The notes: generated by a model not told the origin, from the sequence alone. Positions 1 to 8,649 are shown, counted from the first letter of the stretch. The stretch: DNA of 63,188 bases from Neisseria shayeganii 871 (GCF_000226875.1 NZ_JH164926.1:177819-241006); one strand, 5' to 3'. Program-made: numbers and translations.

Positions 1-12
1 GCAAAGGTCTCA
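1..12. repeat. Right end of a GAGACC-type repeat element, cut by the window edge
   Basis: The first bases, GCAAAGGTCTCA, are identical to the right end of the complete element at 31221-31363, which ends GCAAAGGTCTC followed by A. The rest of this copy lies outside the window. It abuts the short open reading frame at 10-39 and supplies its stop codon. Confidence 0.6.
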
Positions 13-39
13 GGCGGACAACACGGCTTTGCGGTTCAT
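10..39 (-). pseudogene. Start of a gene apparently cut off by the repeat element
   Basis: On the minus strand, just downstream of asmA, a well-placed Shine-Dalgarno (TAAGGAG, about 6 nt before ATG) leads into MNRKAVLSA and then a TGA. The TGA is formed at the border of the GAGACC-type repeat that begins at 12. The peptide looks like the start of a signal peptide or membrane segment. The simplest reading is a gene whose 5' end survives and whose remainder was displaced by insertion of the element. The gene cannot be identified from nine residues. It could also be a chance start codon. Confidence 0.35.
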
Positions 40-76
40 GGCGCGCTCCTAAGGACGATTCATTTTGAGGGGGAGA

Positions 77-2224
77 TTAGGGTTGCGGCTGGCCGGTTTT
101 GGCTGCGGGAGCCGGTTCGGGCAGCTTCTGTATCCATTGCCACTGTTGGTTGAACACTTCCTGCAGGGCTTGGCGTTTCTGCTCCGGGGTTTGCAGGCCG
201 CCGGTGATGCGATCGTAATCGAGGGCGAAACTGGGGCGGTTGATGCTGCCGCCGATTTTAAACGGCAGCCACAGATTGCGGCCGGCGCTGGCCAGCAGGG
301 CGTAGTTCAAAGTTTGTGCGCGAATGTCGAAGCTGCCTTGGCCGCTGAGGTTGAGGCTGCTGCTGCTCAGGCTGAGGGCGGGCGTGTGGCCGACGCCGTT
401 TTTGAGGTCGGCTTCGATGCGGAAGCGGTTGAAGGGCGTGCGGCTGTCGGCGTTGTAGAAAAACAGGTTTTGCTCGGGCGCGCCTTCGGGGCGGTCGAGC
501 AGCTTGCCCAGGTTGATGCCCTGCCAGGCGCCGTGTTCGAGGCTGAGCTCGGCGCGGCCGCCCAAGCCGGCCAGCCATTCTTGCGAGTTCAAGCCGGCGG
601 AACTGAGGCTGAAGCGGGCTTCGCCGCGGCCGCTGAGGTGGTTGAAACGGAAGGCATCTTGCAGCAGGGGTTTGATTTGGATGTCGGAGAAGTGGATTTC
701 TCCGGCCCATTCAGGAACGGGGCGGTTGTGCAAGACGGCATGGCCGAGTGCGCGCCCTTCGTACAGCGCCATCTCCACCGCCTCGGCCCGGATGTGTTCG
801 GCATCGGCACTCAAGCGTGCTTGGAAGTCTTGGATGTGCAGGCCGGAGGTTTCCAACACGCCGATGTCGGCGGCCAGCTGCAGCCGGCGGCGGCCCATCA
901 ATTGGCGCCAAGATTGGAAGGTATCGGCAGAAAGGCTCACGGCGCGGGTGTTTTCAGGCAAATAGGGGGTGAGCGCCAATTTGTCCAGTTGCAGCCTACC
1001 GTCGAAGACCGGCAGGCCTTCTTGCTGGCGTGCGTGCAGTTGGAATTGGGCGGGTTGGTGGTCGAAACTGCCCTGTAGCTGCAGCTGCCAAACGTCGGCT
1101 GCCGGCCCTTCTATCTGTCCCTGCCAATGGCCGACGAAGGCGGGCAGGCTGCCGGGGCCTGCGGTGTGGCGGGTGTCGATGTGCAGATTGCCGATGCGGA
1201 AACGGCCTTCGGGGTAGCGGGTGAAGCTGCCGCTCAGATTGAGTGCGGTTTGGCTGTCGTGCTGGCTGAGGGCGGTTTCGGCTTGGAAACTGTCGATGTG
1301 GAGAATGTCGTTGTGGTAGGCGGCGCGGCGGATTTTGCCGCTGCCGTTGTGTTCCAGCGCTCCGTAGGCGGTGTGGAAGACGAAGCGGGTTTCGGGCAGC
1401 TCGGCGCCGGCGGCGGAAAGTTGCCAGCCTTGGGTTTGGGCATCCAAGTTGAAACCGGTGTCGGGAAGGTGAAAATTGAGGCTGCCGTTGCGGCTGGTCA
1501 GGCGGCCTGCTTCCGCCTCAATGTCGGCCGTTCCCTGCCAACGGAGGGTAAAGGGATGGCCGTTGGGCAGGAAAGAAGCGGCTTGGAACGCTACTTCTGC
1601 GCTTTGATCCACCAAGCGCCCGGACAGACTGAGGCGGGCTTCTTGCGGTGAAAACAGGCCGGCCTCCCAATGGAAGCTGCCGTCAGAGCGGTCGAAATGG
1701 CCTTCGGTTTGCAGCAGGCTGAAGCGTTGGTGTTGGGTTTGCAGGTGTAGCGTAGATTGGATCAGTTCGATGCGCTGCGGCAGGATAGTTTCGGTATCGT
1801 CGGCACTCAGCGGACGGTCGGCGATCTGCCAAGCACCTTGCTCGGTTTGGCGCAGATAAAGGTCGGCATCTTCGGCCCGTATGCGGCGGATGCTTGGATC
1901 GCCCCAAAGCGAGGACCAACTGAAGGCTACCTGAAGGGAGTCGGCACGGAAGGCGGTTTCGTTTGGCTGGTGCGGGCGACTGAGGCGCACGTCGTGCAGG
2001 GTAAAGAAAGGGTGGGGGAACCAGCCGCGTGTGATGTGCGTGCCGTTGAAGCTGAGTTCTTGGCCGGTGTCGGCAAAGGCTGCGGCGGCGGCTTCGCGAA
2101 TGCGGGTTTCGCTGAAGAAGTAGTGCAGGCCGGAGTGCATACCGGCGATGAGGAGCAGCGGCAGCAACAGGCCCCAAGTCAGGCTTTTTAGCCAAAATTT
2201 ACCGGATTGCAGCAGTCGGGTCAT
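77..2224 (-). CDS. asmA: AsmA family protein
   Basis: A protein of 715 residues that fits the AsmA family: large inner-membrane-anchored periplasmic proteins linked to outer-membrane assembly and lipid transport. A single N-terminal membrane segment (about residues 16-37, LTWGLLLPLLLIAGM) is followed by a long beta-rich periplasmic part with the repeated amphipathic strands typical of AsmA. The C-terminal part carries the AsmA-like core (LLQDAFRFNHLSGRGEARF, then SLNLSGQGSFDIRAQTLNY). I chose the ATG at 2224, which gives MTRLLQSGKFW. The longer frame to 2284 would put 20 unconvincing residues before the membrane anchor. A DUS lies inside the gene (1924-1935). Downstream on the same strand is the apparent gene remnant at 10-39. 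Family assignment is firm, the exact role less so. Confidence 0.85.
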   Translation of the reverse strand: MTRLLQSGKFWLKSLTWGLLLPLLLIAGMHSGLHYFFSETRIREAAAAAFADTGQELSFNGTHITRGWFPHPFFTLHDVRLSRPHQPNETAFRADSLQVAFSWSSLWGDPSIRRIRAEDADLYLRQTEQGAWQIADRPLSADDTETILPQRIELIQSTLHLQTQHQRFSLLQTEGHFDRSDGSFHWEAGLFSPQEARLSLSGRLVDQSAEVAFQAASFLPNGHPFTLRWQGTADIEAEAGRLTSRNGSLNFHLPDTGFNLDAQTQGWQLSAAGAELPETRFVFHTAYGALEHNGSGKIRRAAYHNDILHIDSFQAETALSQHDSQTALNLSGSFTRYPEGRFRIGNLHIDTRHTAGPGSLPAFVGHWQGQIEGPAADVWQLQLQGSFDHQPAQFQLHARQQEGLPVFDGRLQLDKLALTPYLPENTRAVSLSADTFQSWRQLMGRRRLQLAADIGVLETSGLHIQDFQARLSADAEHIRAEAVEMALYEGRALGHAVLHNRPVPEWAGEIHFSDIQIKPLLQDAFRFNHLSGRGEARFSLSSAGLNSQEWLAGLGGRAELSLEHGAWQGINLGKLLDRPEGAPEQNLFFYNADSRTPFNRFRIEADLKNGVGHTPALSLSSSSLNLSGQGSFDIRAQTLNYALLASAGRNLWLPFKIGGSINRPSFALDYDRITGGLQTPEQKRQALQEVFNQQWQWIQKLPEPAPAAKTGQPQP

Positions 2225-2340
2225 GGACGATGGCACATGGTGAAAACAGTAAACTAGGGTAACGGCCTTGAAGGTGTCTGGCAAGGCATTTGGTGTTTTT
2301 TGGCCGCTTTGGCTGGGCTGATCCGGCTTTCAGGTGGCCT

Positions 2341-2523
2341 GAGACCTGTGCAAAATCCCTGCGGAGCATTTGCGCCTTGTGCCTTGATACCCTCGGGATA
2401 CTGCTCACTCGCTTGCGCATCTATTATGATGATATGTCTGTTTCACCGGGATTTCTGGTGTTCACGCTCATTGTGCCGTTACGCCTTAAACGGCATTCCT
2501 ATCTGGGGGTTGTAAAGCCCGCC
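2341..2523 (+). repeat. GAGACC-type repeat element, copy A (diverged)
   Basis: The copy starts GAGACCTGTGCAAAATCCC directly after a DUS with one mismatch (TTCAGGTGGCCT, 2329-2340). It shares the internal blocks of the copy at 31221: GCATTT..GC, a TTGATACC..GGGATACTGCTC block, ATGATATGTCTG, and TACGCCTTAAACGGCATTCCTATCTGGG. The right end (GTTGTAAAGCCC) is degenerate compared with GTTTTGCAAAGGTCTC. It has no coding capacity. It lies between asmA and the zinc transporter gene. Confidence 0.7.
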
Positions 2524-2555
2524 GCCTGCGCGGTTGTGCGGCGGCGAAATTCTGC

Positions 2556-2586
2556 TTGCCGAATTAAATGATAAAAATTATCATTT
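2556..2586 (+). promoter_or_regulatory. Promoter overlapped by a Fur-like box, upstream of the ZIP transporter
   Basis: A possible promoter reads TTGCCG (2556-2561), 17 bp, TATCAT (2579-2584). Lying over the spacer and the -10 is a palindrome (2566-2586) with 9-bp perfect arms around a 3-bp centre. Its core TGATAAAAATTATCA matches the Fur 7-1-7 consensus TGATAATNATTATCA at all but one position. Repression by a Fur-family protein is the natural reading. Whether it is Fur, Zur or a manganese regulator cannot be decided from sequence. Confidence 0.55.
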
Positions 2587-2598
2587 ATATATTTAAGC

Positions 2599-3420
2599 AT
2601 GGTGTATTTTATGGGCGATTTTTCTTCCGTGCAATTGGCGACGGCTTTCGGCATCACGCTGGCGGCGGGTTTGGCCACCGTGTTGGGCAGTATTTGGGTG
2701 TTTTTGTCGCGCGGGCCGAATCCGCGCCTTTTGGCTTTCGGTTTGGCGTTTGCCGGCGGCGCGATGGTGTATGTGTCGCTGACGGAGATTTTCGGCAAGT
2801 CGGTGGAGGCGTTTGCCGAGGCCTACGGGCAGCAGTCGGGCTTGGCCTATGCCACGCTTGCTTTCTTGGCCGGCTTGGCGGCGGTGGCGCTGATCGACAG
2901 GCTGATACCCAATCCGCACGCCAGCCTGGATGCCGGAGATCCGGCCTTTATGCAGCAGAGCCGCGGACATGTGGGCCGGGTGGGCATGATGGCGGCGCTG
3001 GCGATCACGGCACACAATTTTCCGGAAGGCTTGGCCACGTTTTTTGCCACGCTGGAAAACCCGGCCGTGGGCCTGCCGCTGGCTTTGGCGATTGCGGTGC
3101 ACAATATTCCGGAGGGCATTTCGATTGCGGCGCCGGTGTATTTTGCCACCCGTAACCGTCTGCTCACGGTGTCGCTGTGTTTGCTGTCGGGCTTGGCCGA
3201 GCCATTGGGCGCGCTGCTGGGCTATGCGGTTTTGCAGCCGTATTTGTCGCCGGCGGTGTTCGGCAGCGTATTCGGCATGATTGCGGGGGTGATGGTGTTT
3301 CTGGCCTTGGACGAGTTGTTGCCGGCAGCCAAGCAATATGCGGACGGCCATGAAACGGTGTACGGCCTCACCACCGGCATGGCGGTGATTGCGGTGAGCT
3401 TGGTGTTGTTTCAGTTTTGA
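2599..3420 (+). CDS. zupT: ZIP-family divalent metal transporter (ZupT-like)
   Basis: A 273-residue inner-membrane protein with about eight hydrophobic segments, the ZupT layout. The two signature metal-binding motifs of the ZIP GufA/ZupT branch are present: HNFPEG (139-144) and HNIPEG (168-173). The family imports zinc, and often iron and manganese. A palindromic Fur-like box sits over the promoter, so uptake is probably induced by metal shortage. The first ATG is 2599; MGDF at 2611 is an alternative and neither has a strong ribosome-binding site. A DUS (3430-3441) follows the stop codon. Confidence 0.9.
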   Translation: MVYFMGDFSSVQLATAFGITLAAGLATVLGSIWVFLSRGPNPRLLAFGLAFAGGAMVYVSLTEIFGKSVEAFAEAYGQQSGLAYATLAFLAGLAAVALIDRLIPNPHASLDAGDPAFMQQSRGHVGRVGMMAALAITAHNFPEGLATFFATLENPAVGLPLALAIAVHNIPEGISIAAPVYFATRNRLLTVSLCLLSGLAEPLGALLGYAVLQPYLSPAVFGSVFGMIAGVMVFLALDELLPAAKQYADGHETVYGLTTGMAVIAVSLVLFQF

Positions 3421-3525
3421 GCAACGGCTTTCAGGTAGCCTAAACGGCAGAAAATGGTGGCTCGGCAGGGGATGCGGTAAAATGCGTCCCTTTTTTGCGT
3501 CTCCCCGATAAGGCTACCTGAAAAC

Positions 3526-6500
3526 ATGACCGCGCCCCTGTATATCCCCTTGCGACAGCACACCGAATTTTCGATTACCGACGGCACTTTGCGCATCAAA
3601 GAGCTGGTGAAAAAAGCAGCGGCTTTCGGTTTGCCGGCTTTGGGCATCAGCGATTTGATGAACACTTTCGGCTTGGTCAAGTTTTACAAAGCCTGCCGCG
3701 GCGCCGGCATCAAGCCGGTGATGGGGGCGGATGTGTGGCTGGCGAACGCGGCGCAGCCGGAGCAGCCTTTCCGCGCCCTGCTGCTGGTGAAAAACGAAGC
3801 CGGCTACCGCCGTCTGTGCGAACTGCTGACCCGCGCCTATGTGGGCGAAGACCGCAACCGCAGCCATGCCGAGCTGGAGCCGGCCTGGCTGGCGGAGGGC
3901 GACAACAGCGGCCTGATTTGTTTGTCCGGCGCGCATTTGGGCGAAGTCGGCCGGCTGCTGCTCAACGGCCATGCGGCCGAAGCGAAGGCGGCGGCGCAGA
4001 AATACGCGGCCTGGTTTCCTGATGCGTTTTATCTGGAGCTGCAGCGGTTGCCGGAGCGGCCGGAATGGGAAGCGGCGGTGTCGGGCAGCGTGGCATTGGC
4101 GGCGGAATTGAATTTGCCGGTGGTGGCCACCCATCCGGCGCAGTTTCTCAACCCCGATGACTTCAAGGCCCACGATGCGCGGGTGTGCATTGCCGGCGGC
4201 TGGGTGCTGTCCGACAAAAAAAGGCCGCGCGATTTCGCGCCCGGCCAGTATTTCGCTTCGCCGGAAGAAGTCACCGCCCGTTTTGCCGATTTGCCCGAGG
4301 CGTTGCAGAACACGGTGGAGATTGCCAAACGCTGCAATCTCACGCTCACTTTGGGCAAAAACTTCCTGCCCCAGTTTCCCACGCCCGACGGCATGAGCTT
4401 GGACGATTATCTGATCCAGCTGGCCAACGAGGGCCTGCAGCAGCGCATGGCGCAGCTGTATCCTAACGAACAGGAGCGCGCCGACAGGCTACCTGAATAC
4501 CAACAGCGCCTTGATTTCGAGCTGAAAACCATTATCCAGATGGGTTTTCCGGGCTATTTCCTCATCGTGCAGGACTTCATCAACTGGGCCAAACAAAACG
4601 GTTGCCCGGTGGGGCCCGGCCGCGGCTCGGGCGCCGGCTCGCTGGTGGCTTATGCCCTGAACATCACCGATTTGGATCCGCTCAAATACGCGCTGCTGTT
4701 CGAGCGCTTTCTCAATCCGGAGCGGGTGTCGATGCCCGACTTCGATATTGACTTCTGCCAGAGCAACCGCGGGCGGGTAATCGAGTATGTGCGCGACAAA
4801 TACGGTTTTGCCGCGGTAAGCCAGATTGTGACTTTCGGCACGCTGTCGTCGAAAGCGGTGATCCGCGACGTCGGCCGGGTGCTGGAGCTGCCTTTCGGCC
4901 TGTGCGACAAACTCTCGAAGCTGATTCCTTTGGAGGCCAACAAACCGCTGAGTCTGGAAAAGGCGATGGCAGCTGAGCCGGAAATCGCCCAGCTGATTGA
5001 GGAAGAAGAAGCCGAAGAGCTGATGGAGCTGGCGAAAAAGCTGGAAGACCTCACGCGCGGGCTGGGCATGCACGCGGGTGGGGTGTTGATTGCGCCGGGA
5101 AAAATCGCCGATTTCTGCCCGGTGTATCAGGCCGACGAATCCGCCTCGCCGGTGTCGATGTACGACAAGGGCGACGTGGAAGACATCGGCTTGGTGAAGT
5201 TCGACTTCCTCGGCCTGCGCAACCTCACCATCATCGAGATGGCGCAGGAATTCATCCGCAGCACCACCGGCGAGGAGGTGGACGTCAACCGCATTTCGCT
5301 GGAAGACCAAACCGCTTACGAGGTATTCCGCAAAGCCAATACCACCGCCGTGTTTCAGTTTGAATCCACCGGCATGAAAAAAATGCTGAAAACGGCGCGC
5401 ACCACCAAGTTTGAAGAGCTGATTGCCTTTGTGTCGCTCTACCGCCCCGGCCCGATGGACAATATCCCCGACTTTGTCGCCCGCATGAAGGGCGGGAAAT
5501 TCGAATACCTGCACCCGCTGTTGGAGCCGGTGTTGGCACCCACTTACGGCATTATGGTGTATCAGGAACAGGTGATGCAGGCCGCGCAGGTGATCGGCGG
5601 TTATTCGCTCGGCGGCGCCGACCTGTTGCGCCGCGCGATGGGCAAGAAAAAGCCGGAAGAAATGGCCAAGCACCGCGAAATTTTTGCCGAGGGCGCGGCC
5701 AAGCAGGGCATCGACCGCGCAAAGGCCGACGAAATTTTCGACTACATGGAAAAGTTCGCCGGCTACGGCTTCAATAAATCGCATGCCGCCGCCTACGCGC
5801 TGATTTCCTACCAAACCGCCTGGCTGAAAGCGCATTATCCGGCCGAGTTTATGGCGGCCACCATGTCGAGCGAATTGGACAACACCGACCAGCTCAAGCA
5901 TTTCTACGACGATGCCTGCGCCAACGGCATCCGCTTCCTGCCGCCGGATGTCAATGCTTCCGGCTACCGCTTTATCCCCAACAACCGCCGTGAAATCCGC
6001 TATGCGCTCGGCGCCATCAAAGGCACGGGCGAGGCGGCAGTGGAGGCGATTGTGGCGGCGCGCGACAGCGGCGGGCCGTTTGCCGGCCTGTTCGACTTCT
6101 GCGAGCGGGTGGGCAAGCAGCACATCAACCGCCGCACCATCGAAGCTTTGGTGCGCGCCGGCGCATTCGACCGTTTGGAGCCCAACCGCGCCAAGCTGCT
6201 GGCCAATATCGATCTGGCGATGACGCAGGCCGAGCAGAAAGCCGACAATGCCAACCAAGGCGGCCTGTTCGATTTCATCGAAGACGCGATTGCACCGGTG
6301 GAAATGGCGGAGGTACCGGCTTGGAGCGAGGCCACCCAGCTGATGGAAGAAAAGCAGGCCATGGGCTTTTATTTTTCCGGCCACCCCTTCGGGCCCTTTG
6401 CCGCCGAAGTCCGCCAGTTGGCGCCCACGCCCTTGGCCAAGCTCGAACCGAAAGACGGCGTGCGGGTGGCCGGTTTCGCCACTGCGGTGCGCAGCATGAT

Positions 6501-6963
6501 GGGCAAGCGCGGCAAGATCACTTTTGTGACTTTGGAAGACGAAGGCGGCCGGGTGGAAGTGATGGTAACCGGCGAAACCTTGGAGCAAATCGGCCGCGAC
6601 ACCTTACGCGCCGACCAAGTGCTGATTGCCGAATGCCGGGTGAGTAAAGACGATTACGGCGGTGAGGACGGGCTGCGCATCGTGGCGAACCAAGTGCACA
6701 CCCTGCAGGAAGCCCGCAGCCGTTACGCCCGCGTGTTGACCTTGAAACTGGAGCCGCAGCACGACATCCGCCGTTTGGCCGGCCTGTTGCGCGAACATCA
6801 GGGCGGCGAAGGCAAGCGCGTGCCGCTGCGTTTGCAATACTGTAACGCCACCGCCCGCGGCGAACTGATCCCGCAGGTGGAATGGCAGCCGGCGCTGACG
6901 CCCGAATTATTGGCGGCTCTCAGCGGCCTGTTGGGCGAACGGCAGGTGGGCGTGGGCTGGTAG
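3526..6963 (+). CDS. dnaE: DNA polymerase III subunit alpha
   Basis: A 1145-residue replicative polymerase of the C-family, DnaE1 type, close to the length usual in proteobacteria. An N-terminal PHP domain (about 1-280) starts YIPLRQHTEFSITDG. The palm holds PDFDIDF (404-410), whose aspartates include the catalytic pair. The GPGRGSGAGSLVAYAL motif lies just before it, and an OB-fold (VRVAGFATAVRSMMGKRGK) and tau-binding region follow near the C terminus. The start ATG is preceded by a DUS (3511-3522) rather than a classical Shine-Dalgarno. AAGG at the beginning of the DUS is 12 nt from the ATG, which is long. A further DUS lies in frame at 4486-4497 (read R-L-P-E). A strong hairpin terminator follows. 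Confidence 0.97.
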   Translation: MTAPLYIPLRQHTEFSITDGTLRIKELVKKAAAFGLPALGISDLMNTFGLVKFYKACRGAGIKPVMGADVWLANAAQPEQPFRALLLVKNEAGYRRLCELLTRAYVGEDRNRSHAELEPAWLAEGDNSGLICLSGAHLGEVGRLLLNGHAAEAKAAAQKYAAWFPDAFYLELQRLPERPEWEAAVSGSVALAAELNLPVVATHPAQFLNPDDFKAHDARVCIAGGWVLSDKKRPRDFAPGQYFASPEEVTARFADLPEALQNTVEIAKRCNLTLTLGKNFLPQFPTPDGMSLDDYLIQLANEGLQQRMAQLYPNEQERADRLPEYQQRLDFELKTIIQMGFPGYFLIVQDFINWAKQNGCPVGPGRGSGAGSLVAYALNITDLDPLKYALLFERFLNPERVSMPDFDIDFCQSNRGRVIEYVRDKYGFAAVSQIVTFGTLSSKAVIRDVGRVLELPFGLCDKLSKLIPLEANKPLSLEKAMAAEPEIAQLIEEEEAEELMELAKKLEDLTRGLGMHAGGVLIAPGKIADFCPVYQADESASPVSMYDKGDVEDIGLVKFDFLGLRNLTIIEMAQEFIRSTTGEEVDVNRISLEDQTAYEVFRKANTTAVFQFESTGMKKMLKTARTTKFEELIAFVSLYRPGPMDNIPDFVARMKGGKFEYLHPLLEPVLAPTYGIMVYQEQVMQAAQVIGGYSLGGADLLRRAMGKKKPEEMAKHREIFAEGAAKQGIDRAKADEIFDYMEKFAGYGFNKSHAAAYALISYQTAWLKAHYPAEFMAATMSSELDNTDQLKHFYDDACANGIRFLPPDVNASGYRFIPNNRREIRYALGAIKGTGEAAVEAIVAARDSGGPFAGLFDFCERVGKQHINRRTIEALVRAGAFDRLEPNRAKLLANIDLAMTQAEQKADNANQGGLFDFIEDAIAPVEMAEVPAWSEATQLMEEKQAMGFYFSGHPFGPFAAEVRQLAPTPLAKLEPKDGVRVAGFATAVRSMMGKRGKITFVTLEDEGGRVEVMVTGETLEQIGRDTLRADQVLIAECRVSKDDYGGEDGLRIVANQVHTLQEARSRYARVLTLKLEPQHDIRRLAGLLREHQGGEGKRVPLRLQYCNATARGELIPQVEWQPALTPELLAALSGLLGERQVGVGW

Positions 6964-7001
6964 CGGTTTTCAGGTAGCCCCAACATCGCAGTAAGCAATA
7001 C

Positions 7002-7040
7002 AAACGGCGTGGTTTCCTTATATCAGGAGCCACGCCGTTT
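7002..7040 (+). terminator. Rho-independent terminator of dnaE
   Basis: AAACGGCGTGG (7002-7012) pairs perfectly with CCACGCCGTTT (7030-7040), with T residues at the 3' arm. It lies 40 bp after the dnaE stop. Confidence 0.75.
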
Positions 7041-7058
7041 TATGAATGTGACTGAGGC

Positions 7059-7106
7059 TGGCCCTGCGGCTTTCAGGTCTCAGGCTACCTGAAAGCCGCA
7101 GGGCCA
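7059..7106. terminator. Long DUS-containing hairpin between dnaE and lrp
   Basis: Twenty-base perfect arms (7059-7078 and 7087-7106) enclose a short loop. The right arm carries an exact DUS (7082-7093). The left arm has the complementary TTTCAGGT and then CTC instead of the rest of the DUS. It lies just beyond the stop of the minus-strand lrp gene and probably terminates both convergent transcripts. Confidence 0.7.
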
Positions 7107-7109
7107 ATC

Positions 7110-7577
7110 TTATAAACTGATTTTGGTTTCCACTTTGTTGAAATTCATCACAAACTGGCTTTTGAAGCTGCGCACATTGTTTTCGGATACCAACACGCGG
7201 CGGGTAAAGCGGTGGTAGTCGGCCATGTCGCGGGCGTGCACCAAAAGCATATAGTCGTGTTCGCCGGAGATTTCGTAGCAGCTTACCACATCGGCTTCTT
7301 TTTCCATGCTGCGCACAAAAGCGTCTTGGCGAGCAGCGCTTTGGCTGTCCATTTCCACTGCCACAAACACGCTCAGGCTGCGGCCGACCGCGGCAGGATT
7401 CACCAACACCACCTGTTTGGTGATCACGCCGTCGGCCTGCATGCGGCTGATACGGCGCTGGCAGGTGGCCACGGAAGAATTGAGCTGTTCGGCCAACACC
7501 TTCAGCGGCACGGTGGCATCGCTTTGCAGGGCGTTGAGAATCTGGCGGTCGAGTTTGTCTAATTCGTATTGGCTCAT
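7110..7577 (-). CDS. lrp: Lrp/AsnC family transcriptional regulator
   Basis: A 155-residue regulator with the standard Lrp layout. An N-terminal winged helix-turn-helix (about 5-60: LDKLDRQILNALQSD, then LAEQLNSSVATCQRRISRM) is followed by a RAM/AsnC ligand domain (ISGEHDYMLLVHARDMADY around 103-121) that binds amino acids and mediates oligomerisation. It is transcribed away from the RarD-type transporter gene, and two small palindromes lie between them, suggesting control of itself and of the transporter. Leucine-related genes elsewhere in the window (liu-type cluster, leuA, ilvE) are conceivable targets, but nothing in the sequence proves it. Confidence 0.92.
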   Translation of the reverse strand: MSQYELDKLDRQILNALQSDATVPLKVLAEQLNSSVATCQRRISRMQADGVITKQVVLVNPAAVGRSLSVFVAVEMDSQSAARQDAFVRSMEKEADVVSCYEISGEHDYMLLVHARDMADYHRFTRRVLVSENNVRSFKSQFVMNFNKVETKISL

Positions 7578-7613
7578 TTTCGGTAAATTTTTTCATCAGG
7601 TTTGAAAGATGGG

Positions 7614-7673
7614 GAAATTATTTCATAAATTGTCAGAATGAGAAAAATTTTCTCTGTTGTCCGCTTCTATAAT
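7614..7673 (+). promoter_or_regulatory. lrp/rarD divergent control region
   Basis: Two perfect palindromes occur in an AT-rich stretch: GAAATTATTTC (7614-7624) and GAGAAAAATTTTCTC (7640-7654, 7-1-7). The second sits about where the -35 of a rarD promoter with -10 TATAAT (7668-7673) would be, and no good -35 word is present. The arrangement suggests binding by the neighbouring Lrp-type regulator. Confidence 0.45.
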
Positions 7674-7744
7674 GCCGCCTTTCCTAAGCAGCCGCTGCAG
7701 GCTACCTGAAAGCACACGGCTTCGGCATTGAAGATTGAGAAAAC

Positions 7745-8641
7745 ATGGATGTAATCAAACAAGGCGTTTGGGCGGCTTTATTGTCCAATATTCTGTTCGG
7801 CGTGCTGTATCTCTACAGCGGCTGGATGGCTCCGATGAACGGCACCGATGTGTTTGCCTGGCGTATGCTGGCCATGCTCGGCGCTTTGTGGCTGCTGCTG
7901 TTTGCCACCCGTTCGCAGGGCGACTTTTTCCGCTTTATCCGTCAAACCGGCTGCAATTGGCGCAAATGGCTGTTGATTGTGTTGCCCACGCCGATTATTG
8001 CCAGCCAGCTGTGGCTGTTTATGTGGGGGCCGGTAAACGGTTACGGTGTGGACGTGGCAATGGGCTATTTTCTGTTTCCGCTGATGATGGTGTTGTGCGG
8101 CTGGCTGTTTTTGCGCCAACAGGTGACGCCGGTGCAGTGGTTGGCGGTGGCCTTGGCCGGCGCGGGGGTGGCGCACGAATTGTGGCAGACCCATGCGTTT
8201 TCTTGGGCCACGCTGTGGGTGTGCCTTACCTATCCGGTGTATTATCTGCTGCGCCGCCAGCAGGGCGTGCCGGCTTTAACCGGCTTGTTGATTGATTTGA
8301 GCCTGATTGCGCCGTTTGCCTTGGTTTATCTGGTTCAGCAGGGCAGCTTGGGGCAGTTGGCCGCGCCGTCGAAATATTGGCTGTTGGTGCCGCTGCTGGG
8401 CCTGATCAGTGCCGCTTCCATGCAGTTGAACCTGCACGCCAGCCGGCTGCTGCCGGTGCCGCTGTTCGGCATGCTGAGCTATTTGGAGCCGGCGCTGTTG
8501 TTTGCCTTGTCGGTGACCTTGCTGAAAGTGCCGGTGGCCGAGCAGTCGCTGCTGACTTACGGTCTGATTTGGCTAGCCTTGTGCGTGAGCCTGTTTGACG
8601 GCTGGTTGAAAATGCGTCGGCCGCTGTGGCAGGCTACCTGA
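7745..8641 (+). CDS. rarD: EamA/RarD-type drug/metabolite transporter
   Basis: A 298-residue inner-membrane protein with about ten transmembrane segments and the internal duplication of EamA/DMT transporters. The opening (KQGVWAALLSNILFGVLYLY) and the long second loop resemble the RarD branch, whose substrate is unknown. Such proteins usually export amino acids or other metabolites. It is divergent from the Lrp-type regulator, a pairing common for amino-acid exporters. Its last codons and stop are supplied by a DUS: CAGGCTACCTGA reads Q-A-T-stop (DUS 8631-8642). Substrate is unproven; the gene symbol reflects family resemblance only. Confidence 0.75.
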   Translation: MDVIKQGVWAALLSNILFGVLYLYSGWMAPMNGTDVFAWRMLAMLGALWLLLFATRSQGDFFRFIRQTGCNWRKWLLIVLPTPIIASQLWLFMWGPVNGYGVDVAMGYFLFPLMMVLCGWLFLRQQVTPVQWLAVALAGAGVAHELWQTHAFSWATLWVCLTYPVYYLLRRQQGVPALTGLLIDLSLIAPFALVYLVQQGSLGQLAAPSKYWLLVPLLGLISAASMQLNLHASRLLPVPLFGMLSYLEPALLFALSVTLLKVPVAEQSLLTYGLIWLALCVSLFDGWLKMRRPLWQAT

Positions 8642-8649
8642 AGTCGGGC

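Noticed and set aside
4489..6588. A 699-codon open frame on the minus strand opposite dnaE
   Set aside because: It mirrors the codon structure of dnaE in GC-rich DNA, is His/Gly/Arg-rich without any domain, and has no ribosome-binding site. Similar long shadows lie opposite sucC (12770-13996), leuA (55625-56533) and ftsK (43441-45270).
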